Counted from the first letter of the stretch, positions 12,158-49,664 are shown. The stretch is DNA of 64,000 bases from Lamellibrachia columna (GCA_963662155.1 OY759265.1:45909906-45973905); one strand, 5' to 3'. Notes: a model not told the origin generated them from the sequence alone. Made by a program: numbers and translations.

Positions 12158-15100
12158 GCAAGTACATATTAAATTTAACGGCAACGCGTCACGGTAAAAC
12201 TGGCTGGACGACCTGAGCCGTTAGTTACTGCGATGGCGGCGGTGTCATTGCGGGCTTTAATTTCACGTAAACGCTTTTCGTGGAGGTATGGTACAAATGC
12301 ACTTTTTAAACATGTGTGTATCTTTACTAGACACCGTTTATGCTAATTAAAAAGTTGTTAGCGAAGTTCGTTAAGACGTCCAGAAGTGGGGTCACGTGAA
12401 GGTCACAAAAAAGTTTTGAGTACAAATTTGACGTATGTAATTGTAAAGCGCGGGCCGTTATGTCGTTGAAAATATGCACCTAGATGCGTATGCTACCGGC
12501 AGATTAGATTACTTTTCATACTCAAGAATTGCACTGGTACTGTTGATATAAAAGGTCGAATAGGTGTACGTGAGCTTACTTACCTTTAAAATCGCCCACT
12601 CCAACCAGTTTGTTATTTTTACGAGGGCCGTACATGATTATTCGTTAGCGTGTTTCTCTACGTGCGCGACTGAAATGTTGTTTCATTTTACAAAGAATAA
12701 GTACCATTTTGGCCATACGGAGGTTCCGGGTCGATACATTTTGGTTGCTTCTTGTACGCTTCTGCAATATATTATATGTAATGTGACGTGGTCTGTGTAT
12801 GTCACAGTTGTGTGGCACACACATGCTCTTTTATTATAAAATATGCTGCTATATTTTACCATCATTATATTATAATCCATATTGGAATAACCTTATTCAA
12901 ATAGTTTGAATTTTGAAGCGGTCATACTAAACACCGCCCACAACCACACGTGACCACGGGCAACTGAATCAGCTTGAGCCCCTGTAACTGATATATATAT
13001 ATATAAGGGTATGCAACTAGGAATGACCCCACTCACCTTTCAACATCCGTATCTCGGCGTTGCGATGCGTAATCCGAATACTATGACCTTACACAAATGT
13101 CCCAATGAATAAACTTTCACTATACCTACTTGTCATTAAAAACATATATGGATTTCTTATGAAAAGCAAAGGATTTTGCACCTCACTACCCAACAAGCAC
13201 CTCACTTCCGGTAACATTGTAACGTTAACGTATGCTGTGCGGTGTTATTTCTGTGCGTACAGTCGTTAACGTACCGCTTTTCATAAGAAATCCATATATG
13301 TTTTTAATGACAAGTAGGTATAGTGAAAGTTTATTCATTGGGACATTTGTGTAAGGTCATAGTATTCGGATTACGCATCGCAACGCCGAGATACGGATGT
13401 TGAAAGGTGAGTGGGGTCATTCCTAGTTGCATACCCTTATATATATATATCAGTTACAGGGGCTCAAGCTGATTCAGTTGCCCGTGCACGTGACAATATC
13501 ACCTCATGTAAACCCAGCTTTACACCGTGATCCAATCGCCAGCATCGATCCAGTGTCTGACAACTTGTTTTCTTGCCTCCTAAAAACATCTGCACACCCA
13601 TAGCATAATCTATATGCTTTTCTGTGATGATGTTTTAATTTATTTATATATTTAAAGGACTTTTAGTTTGCATGCACATTAGCGTAAGCACACCATCATG
13701 TATCATGACATCTTTTAGAAGTGATTGTTTCAATGTTTATAACTTTAACATTTTACTGCAATGTTACCAAGAGTAACTCTACATTATCCACCTCCATGTT
13801 TCAGCTGATGACCAAGTTGACATGCCAGATACACTTGGCCATGCTGTAGGAATAGAGCGTTTCGAGCTGTTGGCTCGTGCTGCAGGAAACGAGGCAAGTC
13901 TAGATCTTTGTAGAACTTAGTCACCCTTGGAATCTTGTGAAACTCTGAGAGATTTTACAATTGTTTAAAAGGAATACTTGGGGAAAAAGGAATACTTGTT
14001 GTGCATGTTATTGTCCTCCGACATGCGAAGGAAACATGCACTCCCAATTACACAAAACATGCTAAAAGCTATAATCATGTTTTGCAAGACATGCCGTATC
14101 TGATCAAAATAAATCTTTTGGTGCCACCAGTTGGGAAAATAACTGCATAAATTCACGATCTTATTAGAGAGACCGAGAGAGGGCCAACTTCCGGAGAAAT
14201 TTAATGTGATTTAGAGGATGTCACTTCTGAAATGTCTGTTTTGACCCATCGACCTTTTAACCAAATACATAGTAGGTATTTCACTAAGTTTTGGCAAGGC
14301 GCCCAGGCAGGTAAACCTGGCCAAGTTTGAATTCAGAGTAAATCTGCAATGCCTATCCAACATGAAGCAACCCTCTGTTTGCACAAAAGGTATGCAGCAA
14401 ACCAGTTGAAGTATATCAGTATAAAGTGAATAAAAGTTGCAAGATGTGGCATTTCAACAAAATTACAAATTCCACTTTATTCCAGGCTTGTTGTTTTATT
14501 TGCTAAAATAACATCTTAATAAAGTTCTAACTAGACCTACATAGTGTACCAATCCAACTGTTTACAACTGGGACTGCTTATCAATTATTAACTGCTTAAC
14601 CCCTTTTGTTTTGGTGTACTGCCGAGCTTGGGTCTCCCAAGGATTTTAGTGCAATAGAAATGTTTTATATACTATTATTATTTGTATAAAAGTGCTGCAT
14701 CTCTTGAACAATCAGTGTATTGATGGATGTCACATGAACAGTGTTCTGCATGCAGGATCCATTTGAATTGAACATCAAGAAGAGGGCGAAGGGTACCAAA
14801 GGCGAGCCCACCATCATTCCCTCCATGTACCACTACAGACTTGTCGGCTGCATCTGTAAGTGGTAATTTCTTAGGGGTGTTCTCAAAACATAATTTGTAT
14901 GACATTACACAAGACTGATGTTAATAACATCAGACCATCCATCCACTGCATGACACTTGAATTACATCAATCCGTGTGCGTGAAGTTATAACCACCACGA
15001 ACTGGAATCCAGTTGTTTTGGGTCTTGATGTTTTGACATCTCTTACAACTAACACTAATGCAGCTTTTTGTCATCATGTGATACGTAGACCAGAATTGAA

Positions 15101-15489
15101 TTCTATTCTTAATGACTTGTGTGAATAATCTGTTGCTAAGGGCAGTTCTGAAACATTCTACACATAATTATTGAATATTTTAAAAACTGCATTTGCTCCC
15201 GGGGGTACAATTATTGGAAAAATATCACGTATATAACCCAGCAAGAAAGCTAATATATCACTTATTTAAAAAAATTACATTAATTGAAAAAGAAATATTT
15301 GGTTGCAATTGTGTCCAGTAGTCGTTGATCGTTGTGTGTGTATGACTGAACGAGTGGTTTGTGTTGCCAGGCGAGGAGGACGCTGTGAGCATCAACTGGA
15401 TGTACCTGTACAAGGGCGAGCCACGCCGGTGTAACTGCGGCTATTGGTTCAAGCTGGTCGACCTTGAAGTCCGTGACTACGGTCAATAG
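12031..15489 (+). CDS. COX5B: Cytochrome c oxidase subunit 5B
   Basis: This is the nuclear gene for the zinc-binding COX5B subunit of respiratory complex IV in the inner mitochondrial membrane. Exons are 12031-12157 (or alternative first exon 12233-12290), 13805-13893, 14756-14855 and 15371-15489. The product has an Arg/Ser/Ala-rich, acid-poor N terminus typical of a mitochondrial targeting peptide. The core has [20 protein letters not shown], then [20 protein letters not shown], then [20 protein letters not shown], ending [14 protein letters not shown]. The zinc ligands correspond to the two cysteines of GCIC and the two of RCNCG. The second pair is CxC rather than the mammalian CxxC, a spacing I recall from other invertebrates. 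Phase forces two introns to start with GC: after 12157 (G|gcaagt) and after 13893 (GAG|gcaagt). Total length is about 145 residues, normal for the family. Confidence 0.93.
12233..12290 (+). CDS. COX5B: COX5B alternative first exon, form B
   Basis: The ATG at 12233 opens [19 protein letters not shown] and ends in phase 1 at TATG|gtacaa. It joins exon 2 to give [14 protein letters not shown]. The peptide is basic and acid-free, as expected of a presequence, and it uses an ordinary GT donor. It lies 75 bp downstream of form A, so a second transcription start or competing donors could choose between them. This is inference from phase and composition only. Confidence 0.5.
12955..13486. mobile_element. 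Foldback hAT-like MITE with 8-bp TSD
   Basis: Arms 12955-13167 and 13276-13486 are inverted copies that differ almost only by one TA unit in an internal AT tract. They are separated by a 108-bp spacer. The outer end is CACGGGCAACTG. The 8-bp sequence CACGTGAC directly flanks both sides (12947-12954 and 13487-13494). An 8-bp duplication is the hallmark of hAT transposition. Near-identity of the arms suggests recent insertion. It lies in COX5B intron 1, so the pre-mRNA would carry a hairpin of about 210 bp. Confidence 0.85.
13805..13893 (+). CDS. COX5B: COX5B exon 2
   Basis: The acceptor gtttcag precedes 13805. It encodes [20 protein letters not shown], aligning with the start of mature COX5B. 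The end at GAG|gcaagt is a GC donor. The only close GT alternative (GGCAA|gtctag) would put a stop codon in exon 3. Confidence 0.85.
14756..14855 (+). CDS. COX5B: COX5B exon 3
   Basis: The acceptor catgcag precedes 14756 and the donor gtaagt follows 14855. It encodes the DPF...[10 protein letters not shown] segment and the first zinc-ligand pair, LVGCIC. Confidence 0.92.
15371..15489 (+). CDS. COX5B: COX5B exon 4 (last)
   Basis: The acceptor ttgccag precedes 15371 and the stop TAG ends at 15489. It encodes [18 protein letters not shown] and the second zinc-ligand pair in [11 protein letters not shown]. Confidence 0.93.
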
Positions 15490-16960
15490 ACAAATACCAC
15501 AATTAGTTGGAGCAGCCAGCGGTTCCACGTGTGGCACAACTCGATAGTTATGTTATTCGGAAGTGATGGAAGCACATTTTACTCGGATAGGACGATGCTG
15601 TGAACATGGGCTGGCATGAACATGGCTGCTGTACTGGGTGTAGTACAAATGTTTTGGAAGCAGGGGGTGTGGCGCCATGTTGTGTTGGCCTACACTCGGG
15701 CTGGCCAGTTGGGTCGGTTTCTGTTTGTTGCAGGTTTACTGTTGACTAACGACAACGTGTTATGTTGTAGTACGGGTTGCAACATTAAAAAGGAAGTCCT
15801 TTTTGGGTATCTACCACTGGTGACTCTGGTTTCATAATTTCTTGGAACAAGATGTAGCATGAATGTATTCTGCCGTCCTTACAAAACTGTATTCAGTTTT
15901 ACAGCATGGACTGTGTAAAGTGATAATACACTGATTCATCTTCTGGCCTAGATTGATGCCAACTGATTTTTACCAGCTAGTATATGCTGATCTTAATGCA
16001 CACATAAAAACAAATGGAATGTAGCCAAAACTTGCAGTTTGTTTATTTGAGTTATCTGCACTCTGACCCGGATATGTGTATCCAGCAGACTTGGGGTCAA
16101 GTATATTATATCAACAAAATTTATCAATTTCATATCGAAAAAATTAAGTATGTGATGAGAGCAACTGTAAACTTTTACATACTCAATGCCAACACAACAT
16201 CTTAGTTACTTTATTTAATTCATGCAAATTGTGACCCATAACAGCAAATATAATTGACTGTAGCAAATATTTTAACTGATACTTTCAATTACATTTTCAC
16301 CAATTCCAGTTGCTTTCCTAAACAAAATGGCAATGACAAATGAATTACAATGTACAAGTTTGGTAACGTTTATAACACAAATAATACAAGTTAGTTGTGC
16401 TACTCAAGGATGTTGTACACCATATGTACCATTTAGGGCTCCCTGTACGACATGTATTGGCTCTAAAAATAATCTTGATAAAAATCGTTATATTCTGAGT
16501 GCAGGTCAATCACATCCTCATGAAACAGATCCCACTAGCATAGCATTGTACTTTTTGCAAGATCCACAAGGCATGGGATTAATGTTCATACACAAAACCT
16601 GTTTTCCAAACGCTGACTGGAAAGTGAGGTGAAACTGAATCTTGCAGTTGTGATTTTTGCTTATTTTATAAGGTGAATTGATGGAGACTCAGAAGAAAAT
16701 TTTTATTTGCATCATTTGAAGTAAATTAGAACTTGCAGCAGCAATACTTTCAGTAACAAACAGAAAAACATGGCTAGTTCATGAATACAATTTATGTCAA
16801 CTTCAATATAGCAGTGAACACTCACTAAACTGTACAGTAGTAAATATTTATTGTCGATACAAATCACACTGTGCACATGTCATTAGTTTATAATTTAAAA
16901 CAGTAGTCGTACAAGGGGTTTTGGCGAAAGAGAACCTGCATTGCATTGTTCTTGATACAT
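15490..16960. other. No confident gene
   Basis: Presumed COX5B 3' flank. An open frame at 16327-16632 (+) would encode 101 residues with a Cys-rich middle (GCCTPY, CTTC), but it has no homology I recognise, no Kozak support and no splice context. I do not call it a gene. Confidence 0.4.
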
Positions 16961-16965
16961 TCATT

Positions 16966-17130
16966 CAGTCGTATCCTGTTGCATAGACACCAGATAGAAG
17001 GGACCATCTTTTCCGAAATTCATGGGCAAATTGGGGTAGTTTCGAAACGGCAGTAGGTGGTTTTGAACTCTGGTCCCCTCGACTGAAAGGCTGACACTAC
17101 CATGTAGACTGCCATGCCCCACACTGACAA
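16966..17130 (-). mobile_element. tRNA-derived SINE, copy 2
   Basis: Read on the minus strand it carries a B-box-like AGTTCAAAACCACC, then GCCGTTTCGAAACT, then TTTCGGAAAAGATGG and CCCTTCTATCTGGTGT. This block order matches the SINE at 49800-50070, with a 3' truncation or divergence. Confidence 0.65.
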
Positions 17131-17199
17131 CGGCCAAATATTCTAACATTACTTCTAAGCCATACCTTATAACATTAATATATGAAACGTTCATCTGCA

Positions 17200-18711
17200 A
17201 AATGTATTGTATCCAAATTGTGCATTTTGAGATAAATCATGTTTTCTGTTGCACGTTGAGCGATAGATAGGACAACCATTATTTCATAAGTGTAGCATAA
17301 AATTAATTTTTGCTGCAAGACATCTCCATCGTTATCAACTTGATAGCAGCACACGACCTCTCTTAACTCAATTTGTGTGACTTGGGGTTATAACGTACAT
17401 GTTTTTTTGTGGATAAACATTTCATATTTTTGGTTTATGACTATATTCTAGATCAAAAGAAAAGATGTAAAAATTTAATTCACCATTCATAACAGCTTCC
17501 CTAGTTATAATAATTGACTGCCATCATTGCTGCCCGCTTCACTAATTATTTAATACATTTTTAAACATGAATTATCCAGTACAAGAGATAACTTGTGTTC
17601 GCAGACTAACTATAGTTATAAAGATCTTTGGCATCTATGGCCCAAGTGATTTTATTCATTATGTTTTAATGTTTTATAACAACATTCACTGTTCCTAATT
17701 AAAACCAGTCTGATGTAAAAATAAAAATGATTGCATCCGTCTTTCTGGCTGCTCCTCCTCCAGACTACTTGGTTGGTAGGACAGAACACCGAGCCTGGTC
17801 CTGAAATGAATACTGAACAGTTTTCTGAAAATGAAAGCAAAAAACCATTAAAACTTTCTCAAAACGAAGCCACACAATAATAATGCGTTCCATGTTTCAC
17901 TTTACAAATTCATGTAGAGATTGAATTCATGCAGAAATGCGTGCTGAATTACATGCATAGATGGGCATTGAATTGCTCACCTGGACGGGGGCAGATCCCT
18001 TTTACATACAAACCTCATCATTGTTCAAAAGAGCTTAATTCATTTGAACTTTGATATGGTTTCCAGTGAAGTTTCTTTCACAATGCAGAAAGTCAAGACA
18101 TGAAAAAGATTTTAACAAGACTGCCATCCAAAGAAAAAAACAGATGGCAAAAAAACAAATATACAAAGCTATTAGAATGTAGCGGACAAACGTTTTTAGT
18201 AATGTTTAAAAAAAATACCATTTCAACTGGTGTATTTTAATTAACATACATATAGATGCTTATCCATTCTGCGAGTCACTTAACATTTTTTCTCTGCGAC
18301 ATGGAATAGATGTGATAAAGAAACAGTTTCATGATGATACATTTAATGGCATCTTTTAATTATATTGTCCCACCAAAAACTGCCAAGGCAGAATATCATT
18401 GCACACTGAGAATTATATAGAAATACTTCAGGTTTAAACATTTCTGTACTACATAGTAGATACAGTGTCCCGTCAATTTCTTAGTGGTTTGGTGTAATAC
18501 TATGTCCGGAACAAATTTCATCAAATTTTTTATAGAAAGCCAACTTGACACTGATTAGAGCCATGTAAATACTTCAAGCAGAGGGAGACTTACCATCATG
18601 AACAGATCAGATCATTGGACCCTGTCAGCCAAGCGGCGTGCATTAAGCATTGTGCATGTAATGGCATGTGGCAGCAGAAGCTGAAAGATCAATCTAGCAG
18701 CACAAGGCAAT
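17200..18711. other. No gene recognised
   Basis: AT-rich spacer without splice-supported exons or obvious repeats. Confidence 0.5.
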
Positions 18712-19215
18712 GTGAGAGGTGGGGGGGAAATGTGTCCAAAACACACCCTTGACATGGGGAAAGTGTGGCTAAAACACACCCATCATGAAGGGAGAAGTGT
18801 GCCCAAAACACAACCCAGTCATGTACAGGAAGTGTGGCCAAAACAGCCCCTATTAAATAGGGGGAAGTGTGGCCAAAACACACCCCTCTCATGTAGAAGT
18901 GTGGCCAAAATAAACCCGTCACATGGGGGGAAGTGTTGCCAAAACACATCCTTGTCACGTACAGGAATTGTGGCCAAAACACCTCTTAAGCATAGGGAAG
19001 TGTGTCCAAAACACACCTGTCATGTAAGGGAAGTGTGGCCAAGACACACCCGTCATGTAGGCGAAGTGTGGCCAAAACACACCCCATGTCATGTAGGGAA
19101 ATGTGACCAAAATACACCCATGTCACGTACAGGATGTGTGTCCTAAACACGTCCCTGTCGTGTGGTGGGACATGTGGCCAAGACACACCCGTCATGTGGG
19201 GGGAGGCATGGTTAA
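18712..19215 (+). repeat. Degenerate minisatellite, about 35-42 bp units
   Basis: About a dozen imperfect copies of a unit containing AAGTGTGGCCAAAACACACC followed by CATGTAGGG-like sequence. Unit length varies. Its reading frames are open on both strands only because of the repetition. Confidence 0.85.
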
Positions 19216-20129
19216 AATATGCCCGTCACACCATGTCAAATCAGCCAATAGTGACTGCCCTCAGCCACACTAAATTACAATACTGTCCAAATGTTTCAAT
19301 TTGAATGAAGCTATTTTTGGGTACGTGGTTAGCACTGGATTTGGCATGTGAATTTTAGCTGCTAACAAAGGCAAAAAACTAGGATAATATTTTATTTTGT
19401 GTGATTACTTTGCACCTAAATTTATCACAATTTAAAGAGAAGACATGGTGTGACGTATTGGTTAAACATATGCACAAAACTTCATAAAAATATTAGCAAT
19501 TTCAACATAATTACAAACTGGTAATACCCCGGAAGTTGGTAAATCCATCTACGTCATCGTAGTAATTCATCAAGGGCTTTTTAATCGTTTGATTCACGAG
19601 GGGTGAACCAACTTGTTAACCCTGCACGTACAGTGGCGCCATCTATCTTGGTAAGCGTTGCTTACAAGACAAATCAGTTTTGGAAAAAAACCAATGAACC
19701 AAACAATTAAAAAGCCCCAAAACAGCCAAATTTGTATGAATGCCTACCGATGTTTTGGACAACAAACCAAATTTAGTAAATTTTTGGTTCTGGAAGATCA
19801 TTTACATTGAATAAAACATGCTTACCTATGAGCAAAGGAAGTAGCATTTGCCAAGGAGTAAAAAGCAAATGAGAAAAACATGCATTTCATGACAGTGCTT
19901 AGAAGACAAATAATAATATGAAGTAAACATGTGTTAGAATTAGCACCAAACAAGAACTTTCTAAATACAGTGGCCTTTGCTTAACAGAATCACTTTGGAC
20001 CAGAGCAATTTTTTTAGACAAAAATCGCAATTTAGTTAAATAAATCTCACAAAGGCTTATCCGTGTTACAATGGCTAGTCGATATTTTCGTTTATGTAGT
20101 GTTTTACACATCGTAAAGTTGAACAACAG
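19216..20129. other. No gene recognised
   Basis: AT-rich spacer with no coding or repeat structure that I can support. Confidence 0.5.
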
Positions 20130-20132
20130 GTT

Positions 20133-20872
20133 ATGGACAAAACTGGACAGGTGTTGACAAACCAAGCAGACCAACTCAACCGATGGAAAGAGTATTTCGA
20201 AGAACTACTAAACCGACCTTCACCTGATGAGCCTCCAGATATACAACAGCTGAAACACCACTTTGCATCAACACCGACAGACCGTCAAAACAGGAAACCA
20301 GGAAAGCAATCCTGCAGTTGACGAACCGTGGCACAGACCGAGACATCAAAAGTAGGATGTGAAAAGCCATAGCAGCGTTTAAGACCATGAGACCCATTTA
20401 GACTTCACAGGTCATCTCCGTCAAGACCAAACTTTGAATTTTTAACACCAATGTAAAGCCAGTCCTTCTTTATGTGTGTGACACCTGGCGCATAACAAAG
20501 ACAGACCTTCATTAACAGATGCTTGAAGGCCAACTTCACATCAATTGGCAGGACAAAATCAAAAATGAATAAATCTGGAAAAGAATTAGACAAGCCCAAA
20601 GCAGAAGCCCAGATCAAGAGAAGAAAGTGGGATTGGCTGGGCCACACCCTGCGAAAACCAACATCCAGCATGGTACGCCATGCTCTAAAATGGGACCCAC
20701 AAGGGAAATGGAAGAGAGGAAGACCACACTACACTCGGAGTAGGTCTGTGGAGACTGAAGGGCAGACGTTGGGACACTCCTTGGGTCAGCTGGAAGTTTT
20801 GTGCCGAGACAGCGCCAAGTGGAAGAAGCTTGTGGTCGACCTATGGTCCACATGGGTATAACTCAAGTAAGT
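20133..20872 (+). mobile_element. RTE-like LINE relic, internally deleted
   Basis: The first part encodes QADQLNRWKEYFEELLNRPS, the conserved segment just before the reverse transcriptase of RTE-like elements. After a large deletion and frame breaks, the C-terminal part encodes KRRKWDWLGHTLRKPTSSM and KWKRGRP. It is dead. The second copy at 32334-34000 carries the same WIGHTLRK motif. Confidence 0.8.
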
Positions 20873-21419
20873 CAAGTGTTTTACCAGCACCATTAGACTT
20901 GCACAATGTATCGTTTTTCATGCCAAAATCACTGATCAATAGTCATATAGCCTTGGGTGTTTCCAGGAAAACCAGTCATTTCATGCAACAATGTATCATG
21001 TTTTTTTTTTAAATCTGATTCTACTTCTGTTAAGCGGTGCATTTTAACACAACTGGAATATACAGCCTGTAGAATGATTCCACGGCAGCCATTTTAATTC
21101 TACTAAATACTAGTGATCCTGTTTCAGCACAAGCTATCAGTCAGTTTTAGGCACCTTATCTTAACACCAAGCATTGTACCAGCCTACATGCAAATCCATC
21201 AGTTGGTGAACTTTTGCCAGTCCACATGTCTGCTATATTTTAAGAAACATTTCTGCCACTGCCAAAGACTCTTCTGCTATTTTCACACTAAAATGCACAT
21301 GTCTATCAAAGTCCCATATATTCAAGCACAAGGAATTCTAACAATGTATATAAAAAGTAAATTCATTTACACATTTTATTGTGAACGACCACTAGCCTAA
21401 ACATGATGGTTACTGGCAG

Positions 21420-21585
21420 CTGCTTCCACCATTAGACAAGCGAGTCCCATAGACAAACTTCCTTCCAAGGTCAGACAAGCAAGTCCCCAGAGCAAACTTC
21501 CTTCCAAGGTTAGACTAGTGAGTCTCCTAGGCAAACTTCCTTCCAAGGTTAAACAAGCGAGTTCCCAGGGGTTCAGCCTACTGTT
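21420..21585 (+). repeat. Short array of 39-bp-family units
   Basis: Three to four diverged copies of the unit AGACAAACTTCCTTCCAAGG, separate from the main array by about 280 bp. Confidence 0.8.
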
Positions 21586-21867
21586 ATGTTTCTCATTGGC
21601 GACTATGTTAACGTTTTGCATTATTATAAGCGGGACCACCAAAAATTCTTAAACTTCTTACCTGCCGTTGTCATCATCTCATAGACATGCTGATCAAGTT
21701 TGGTCAAAGTTTCGTACTTTACTTCTAAAAATCCACAGTTATACTTGCCAACGTGCCTGTTCAAATGCAGTTATGTCAGATGATGATTTTTTTTAAATTA
21801 CACATATCTAAAATTACGGTGCACTACATTCGTCTGTAACACACTAGGAAGTGTAACTGAGGCATGA

Positions 21868-22750
21868 TCCCAGGGCAAACTTCCTTCCAAGGTTAGAGAA
21901 TTGAATCCCCTAGGCAAACTTCCTTCTAAGGTCAGACAAGCAAGTCCCCTAGACAAACTTCCTTCCAAGGTTAGACAAGTGAGTCCCCTAGGCAAACTTC
22001 CTTCCAAGGTCAAACAAGTTAGTCATCTAGGCAAACTTCCTTCCCATGTTAGACAAGCGAGTCCCCTAGACAAACTTCCTACCAAGGTCAGACAAGCAAG
22101 TCCCCAGGCAAACTTCCTTCCAAGGTTAGACAAGTGAGCACCCTAAGCAAACTTCCTTCCAAGGTTAGACAAGTGAGTCCGCTAGGCAAACTTCCTTCCA
22201 AGGTTAGACAAGTGAGCACCCTAAGCAAACTTCCTTCCAAGGTTAGACAAGTGAGTCCGCTAGGCAAACTTCCTTCCAAGGTTAGACAAGTGAGCACCCT
22301 AGGCAAACTTCCTTCCAAGGTTAGACAAGTGAGAACCCTAAGCAAACTTCCTTCCAAGGTTAGACAAGTGAGTCCGCTAGGCAAACTTCCTTCCAAGGTT
22401 AGACAAGTGAGCACCCTAGGCAAACTTCCTTCCAAGGTTAGACAAGTGAGCACCCTAAGCAAACTTCCTTCCAAGGTTAGACAAGTGAGTCCGCTAGGCA
22501 AACTTCCTTCCAAGGTTAGACAAGTGAGCACCCTAGGCAAACTTCCTTCCAAGGTTAGACAAGTGAGCACCCTAAGCAAACTTCCTTCCAAGGTTAGACA
22601 AGTGAGTCCGCTAGGCAAACTTCCTTCCAAGGTTAGACAAGTGAGCACCCTAGGCAAACTTCCTTCCAAGGTTAGACAAGTGAGCACCCTAAGCAAACTT
22701 CCTTCCAAGGTTAGACAAGTGAGTCCGCTAGGCAAACTTCCTTCTCATGT
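21868..22750 (+). repeat. 39-bp minisatellite with 117-bp higher-order period
   Basis: About 22 units of GGCAAACTTCCTTCCAAGGT plus TAGACAAGTGAG and a variable segment. From about 22291 the variable segment cycles through three forms (CACCCTAGGC, [CA]ACCCTAAGC, TCCGCTAGGC). This makes a higher-order repeat of three units copied about five times, so blocks of three were amplified together. It lies just beyond the MTAP polyadenylation signal. Confidence 0.95.
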
Positions 22751-22781
22751 TAGATAAGCATTAAGTCTCTCTGAGGCAAAC

Positions 22782-22787
22782 TTTATT
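22782..22787 (-). terminator. MTAP: MTAP polyadenylation signal AATAAA
   Basis: TTTATT on the plus strand reads AATAAA for MTAP, 51 bases after the stop codon at 22838-22840. It supports exon 8 as the terminal exon. Confidence 0.6.
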
Positions 22788-22837
22788 TGTTAGATTAAGC
22801 ATTAAGTCCTCTGACCGAGGCAAACTGACTTCCCACG

Positions 22838-48052
<25,215 letters not shown>

Positions 48053-48260
48053 CGCACAACAGGGCCTGTTGACGCGCATTGACAACTCGCAAACAACTCA
48101 TACAAGTCTCTTCGGACTGCATATCGTACGGCGATCGCAAATGATGACTGTAACTAATAGTCGTGTTTTCGCTCTGTATGTTGACTTTTGTGGTGAATCC
48201 CCCTTCTAAATACCCCGCTGGTGGCTTACCTTCGCTTCTGATCGGCCAATCATAGGTATG
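48053..48260 (-). promoter_or_regulatory. MTAP: Probable MTAP promoter region
   Basis: It lies immediately upstream of the first MTAP exon, is richer in GC than the flanks, and contains an ATTGG/CCAAT element near 48245. No TATA box is clear, as is common for housekeeping genes. Confidence 0.4.
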
Positions 48261-48349
48261 GTATATCTGATTGGACCACTTGTCTTATCCCCAGCACTCA
48301 ACCCGCCTGCCACCTGCCACCTGAGCGCACCGCTTCAGCACAATAAAGT

Positions 48350-48379
48350 CCATTCATTCAATCATTCATTCATTCATTC
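48350..48379. repeat. (ATTC)n microsatellite
   Basis: A short CATTCATTCA tract. Confidence 0.8.
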
Positions 48380-49344
48380 TGGTGTGTTCTTCTTTAGGCG
48401 CCACAACAAAGCGATGTTTTATTGGGGAGATCAACAACCCCAACACAAGTACAATTGGTGTGAAGCCATTGTACGACATAACTGGCACTGCAATCATCTT
48501 TTCCGTTAAGTTGGTTAACTGTAATATTTACCGAATTACAATCGCATTTCACATTGATTTCAAGCATTGTCTGCACTAATTCTCACTGGAACCTCAGCCT
48601 TCACTGTTGTATATGCGGAGGTATTATGTCCTACTAAGAAGATCGTCGTCATCATCATCAGCATCATCTAGTCGTCTGTAGAACTGGTCCAGCAAAACTC
48701 ACAGATGATGATTGATGTTGAAACGTTTGATATTTCTATCTATCTACGTCTATTTATATGTATTATATTCTTATTGTATAAAGGATGTGATCAGCTTAAT
48801 GTTATTTTAATGCTAAATGTTTTTAACTAGTGGCTTGGACTGAAGTGACGCAAGATCTACTCAAGTCCTCATTTCCCACTAAAAGCATTCATGGGCAACC
48901 ATGGGAAACGCGGCTGGTAGGGTCTAACGGATTAACCTATTTTCAGCAATTGTTATTCCTCTAGTCGTAATCAAAGTGAAGCCATGTTTATTTAGAAACC
49001 GCTGATGTTCAAAGCTCTCTCTCATAGAATGGACATACAATGCTTCACATTTACAACCGCGGTCGCTACGAGCCAGGATTCGTTGTGTAGATCAAAGACC
49101 ATAGAAGCTTGCCTTCATTACAAACATATTATGTCCATTATTATCGATATTTCTCTGTACACTCTGTATTTTAAAATTCAGCTGAACAGTTTATAGACAG
49201 AAAACAAAGCATTCCGAGGACATATTGAGTGAATTATACAACTATATTTATTAATAAGGCATAAACACAATTTTTTTACAGCGACCATAGATACCGAACA
49301 ATAAGTACATACAACTATAATTATTTTGAAGGCATAAACACTCT

Positions 49345-49433
49345 TATTTATGTATCGCAACACGAGGCCGAGATCACTAGAGACCAGGCTAAGATCACTG
49401 GCCGAGATCACCAAAACAAGCCGAGATCACTGG
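49345..49433 (+). repeat. Inverted copy of the GATCTCGGCCT repeat
   Basis: Contains AACACGAGGCCGAGATCACT, AGAGACCAGG and further GCCGAGATCAC cores, the reverse complement of 45841-46022. The pair could be remnants of terminal repeats of one element or independent copies. Confidence 0.7.
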
Positions 49434-49664
49434 CATCGATTAAAAGAATGCACATTATTAAAATTATACCACTGGAAGTCCCATTGTTGAAAAGAGCTTA
49501 AACTACATTCCAATATATAAAGCACTGGTGTCATTCATAATTCCATGTAAGGTCTCAATTTGTAACTATGTAATACTAAAGAAATAATTTCAAACATTCA
49601 TTAACCGAAAATATTTTTTTTAATTAATATTAAAAAAAAAATCAGGGTTTTGTATTAATATTTT

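Noticed and set aside
16327..16632. 101-codon Cys-containing frame
   Set aside because: No recognisable family, no splice or promoter support; could be chance in AT-rich DNA.
18689..19195. Frames with FGHTSLHD-like or KHTHHVGEVW-like repeats, suggestive of a repeat protein
   Set aside because: Generated by the degenerate minisatellite at 18712-19215; no start context, splice sites or conserved domain.
21666..21736. Candidate minus-strand exon reading VKYETLTKLDQHVYEMMTTA with a good donor (gtaaga)
   Set aside because: It would need an upstream exon ending in phase 1, which is not available; MTAP already terminates with a stop and polyadenylation signal at 22838/22787.
22088..22757. Open frames of over 200 codons on both strands through the 39-bp array
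   Set aside because: The unit length is a multiple of three, so frames stay open by repetition; composition is a simple translated repeat with no domain.
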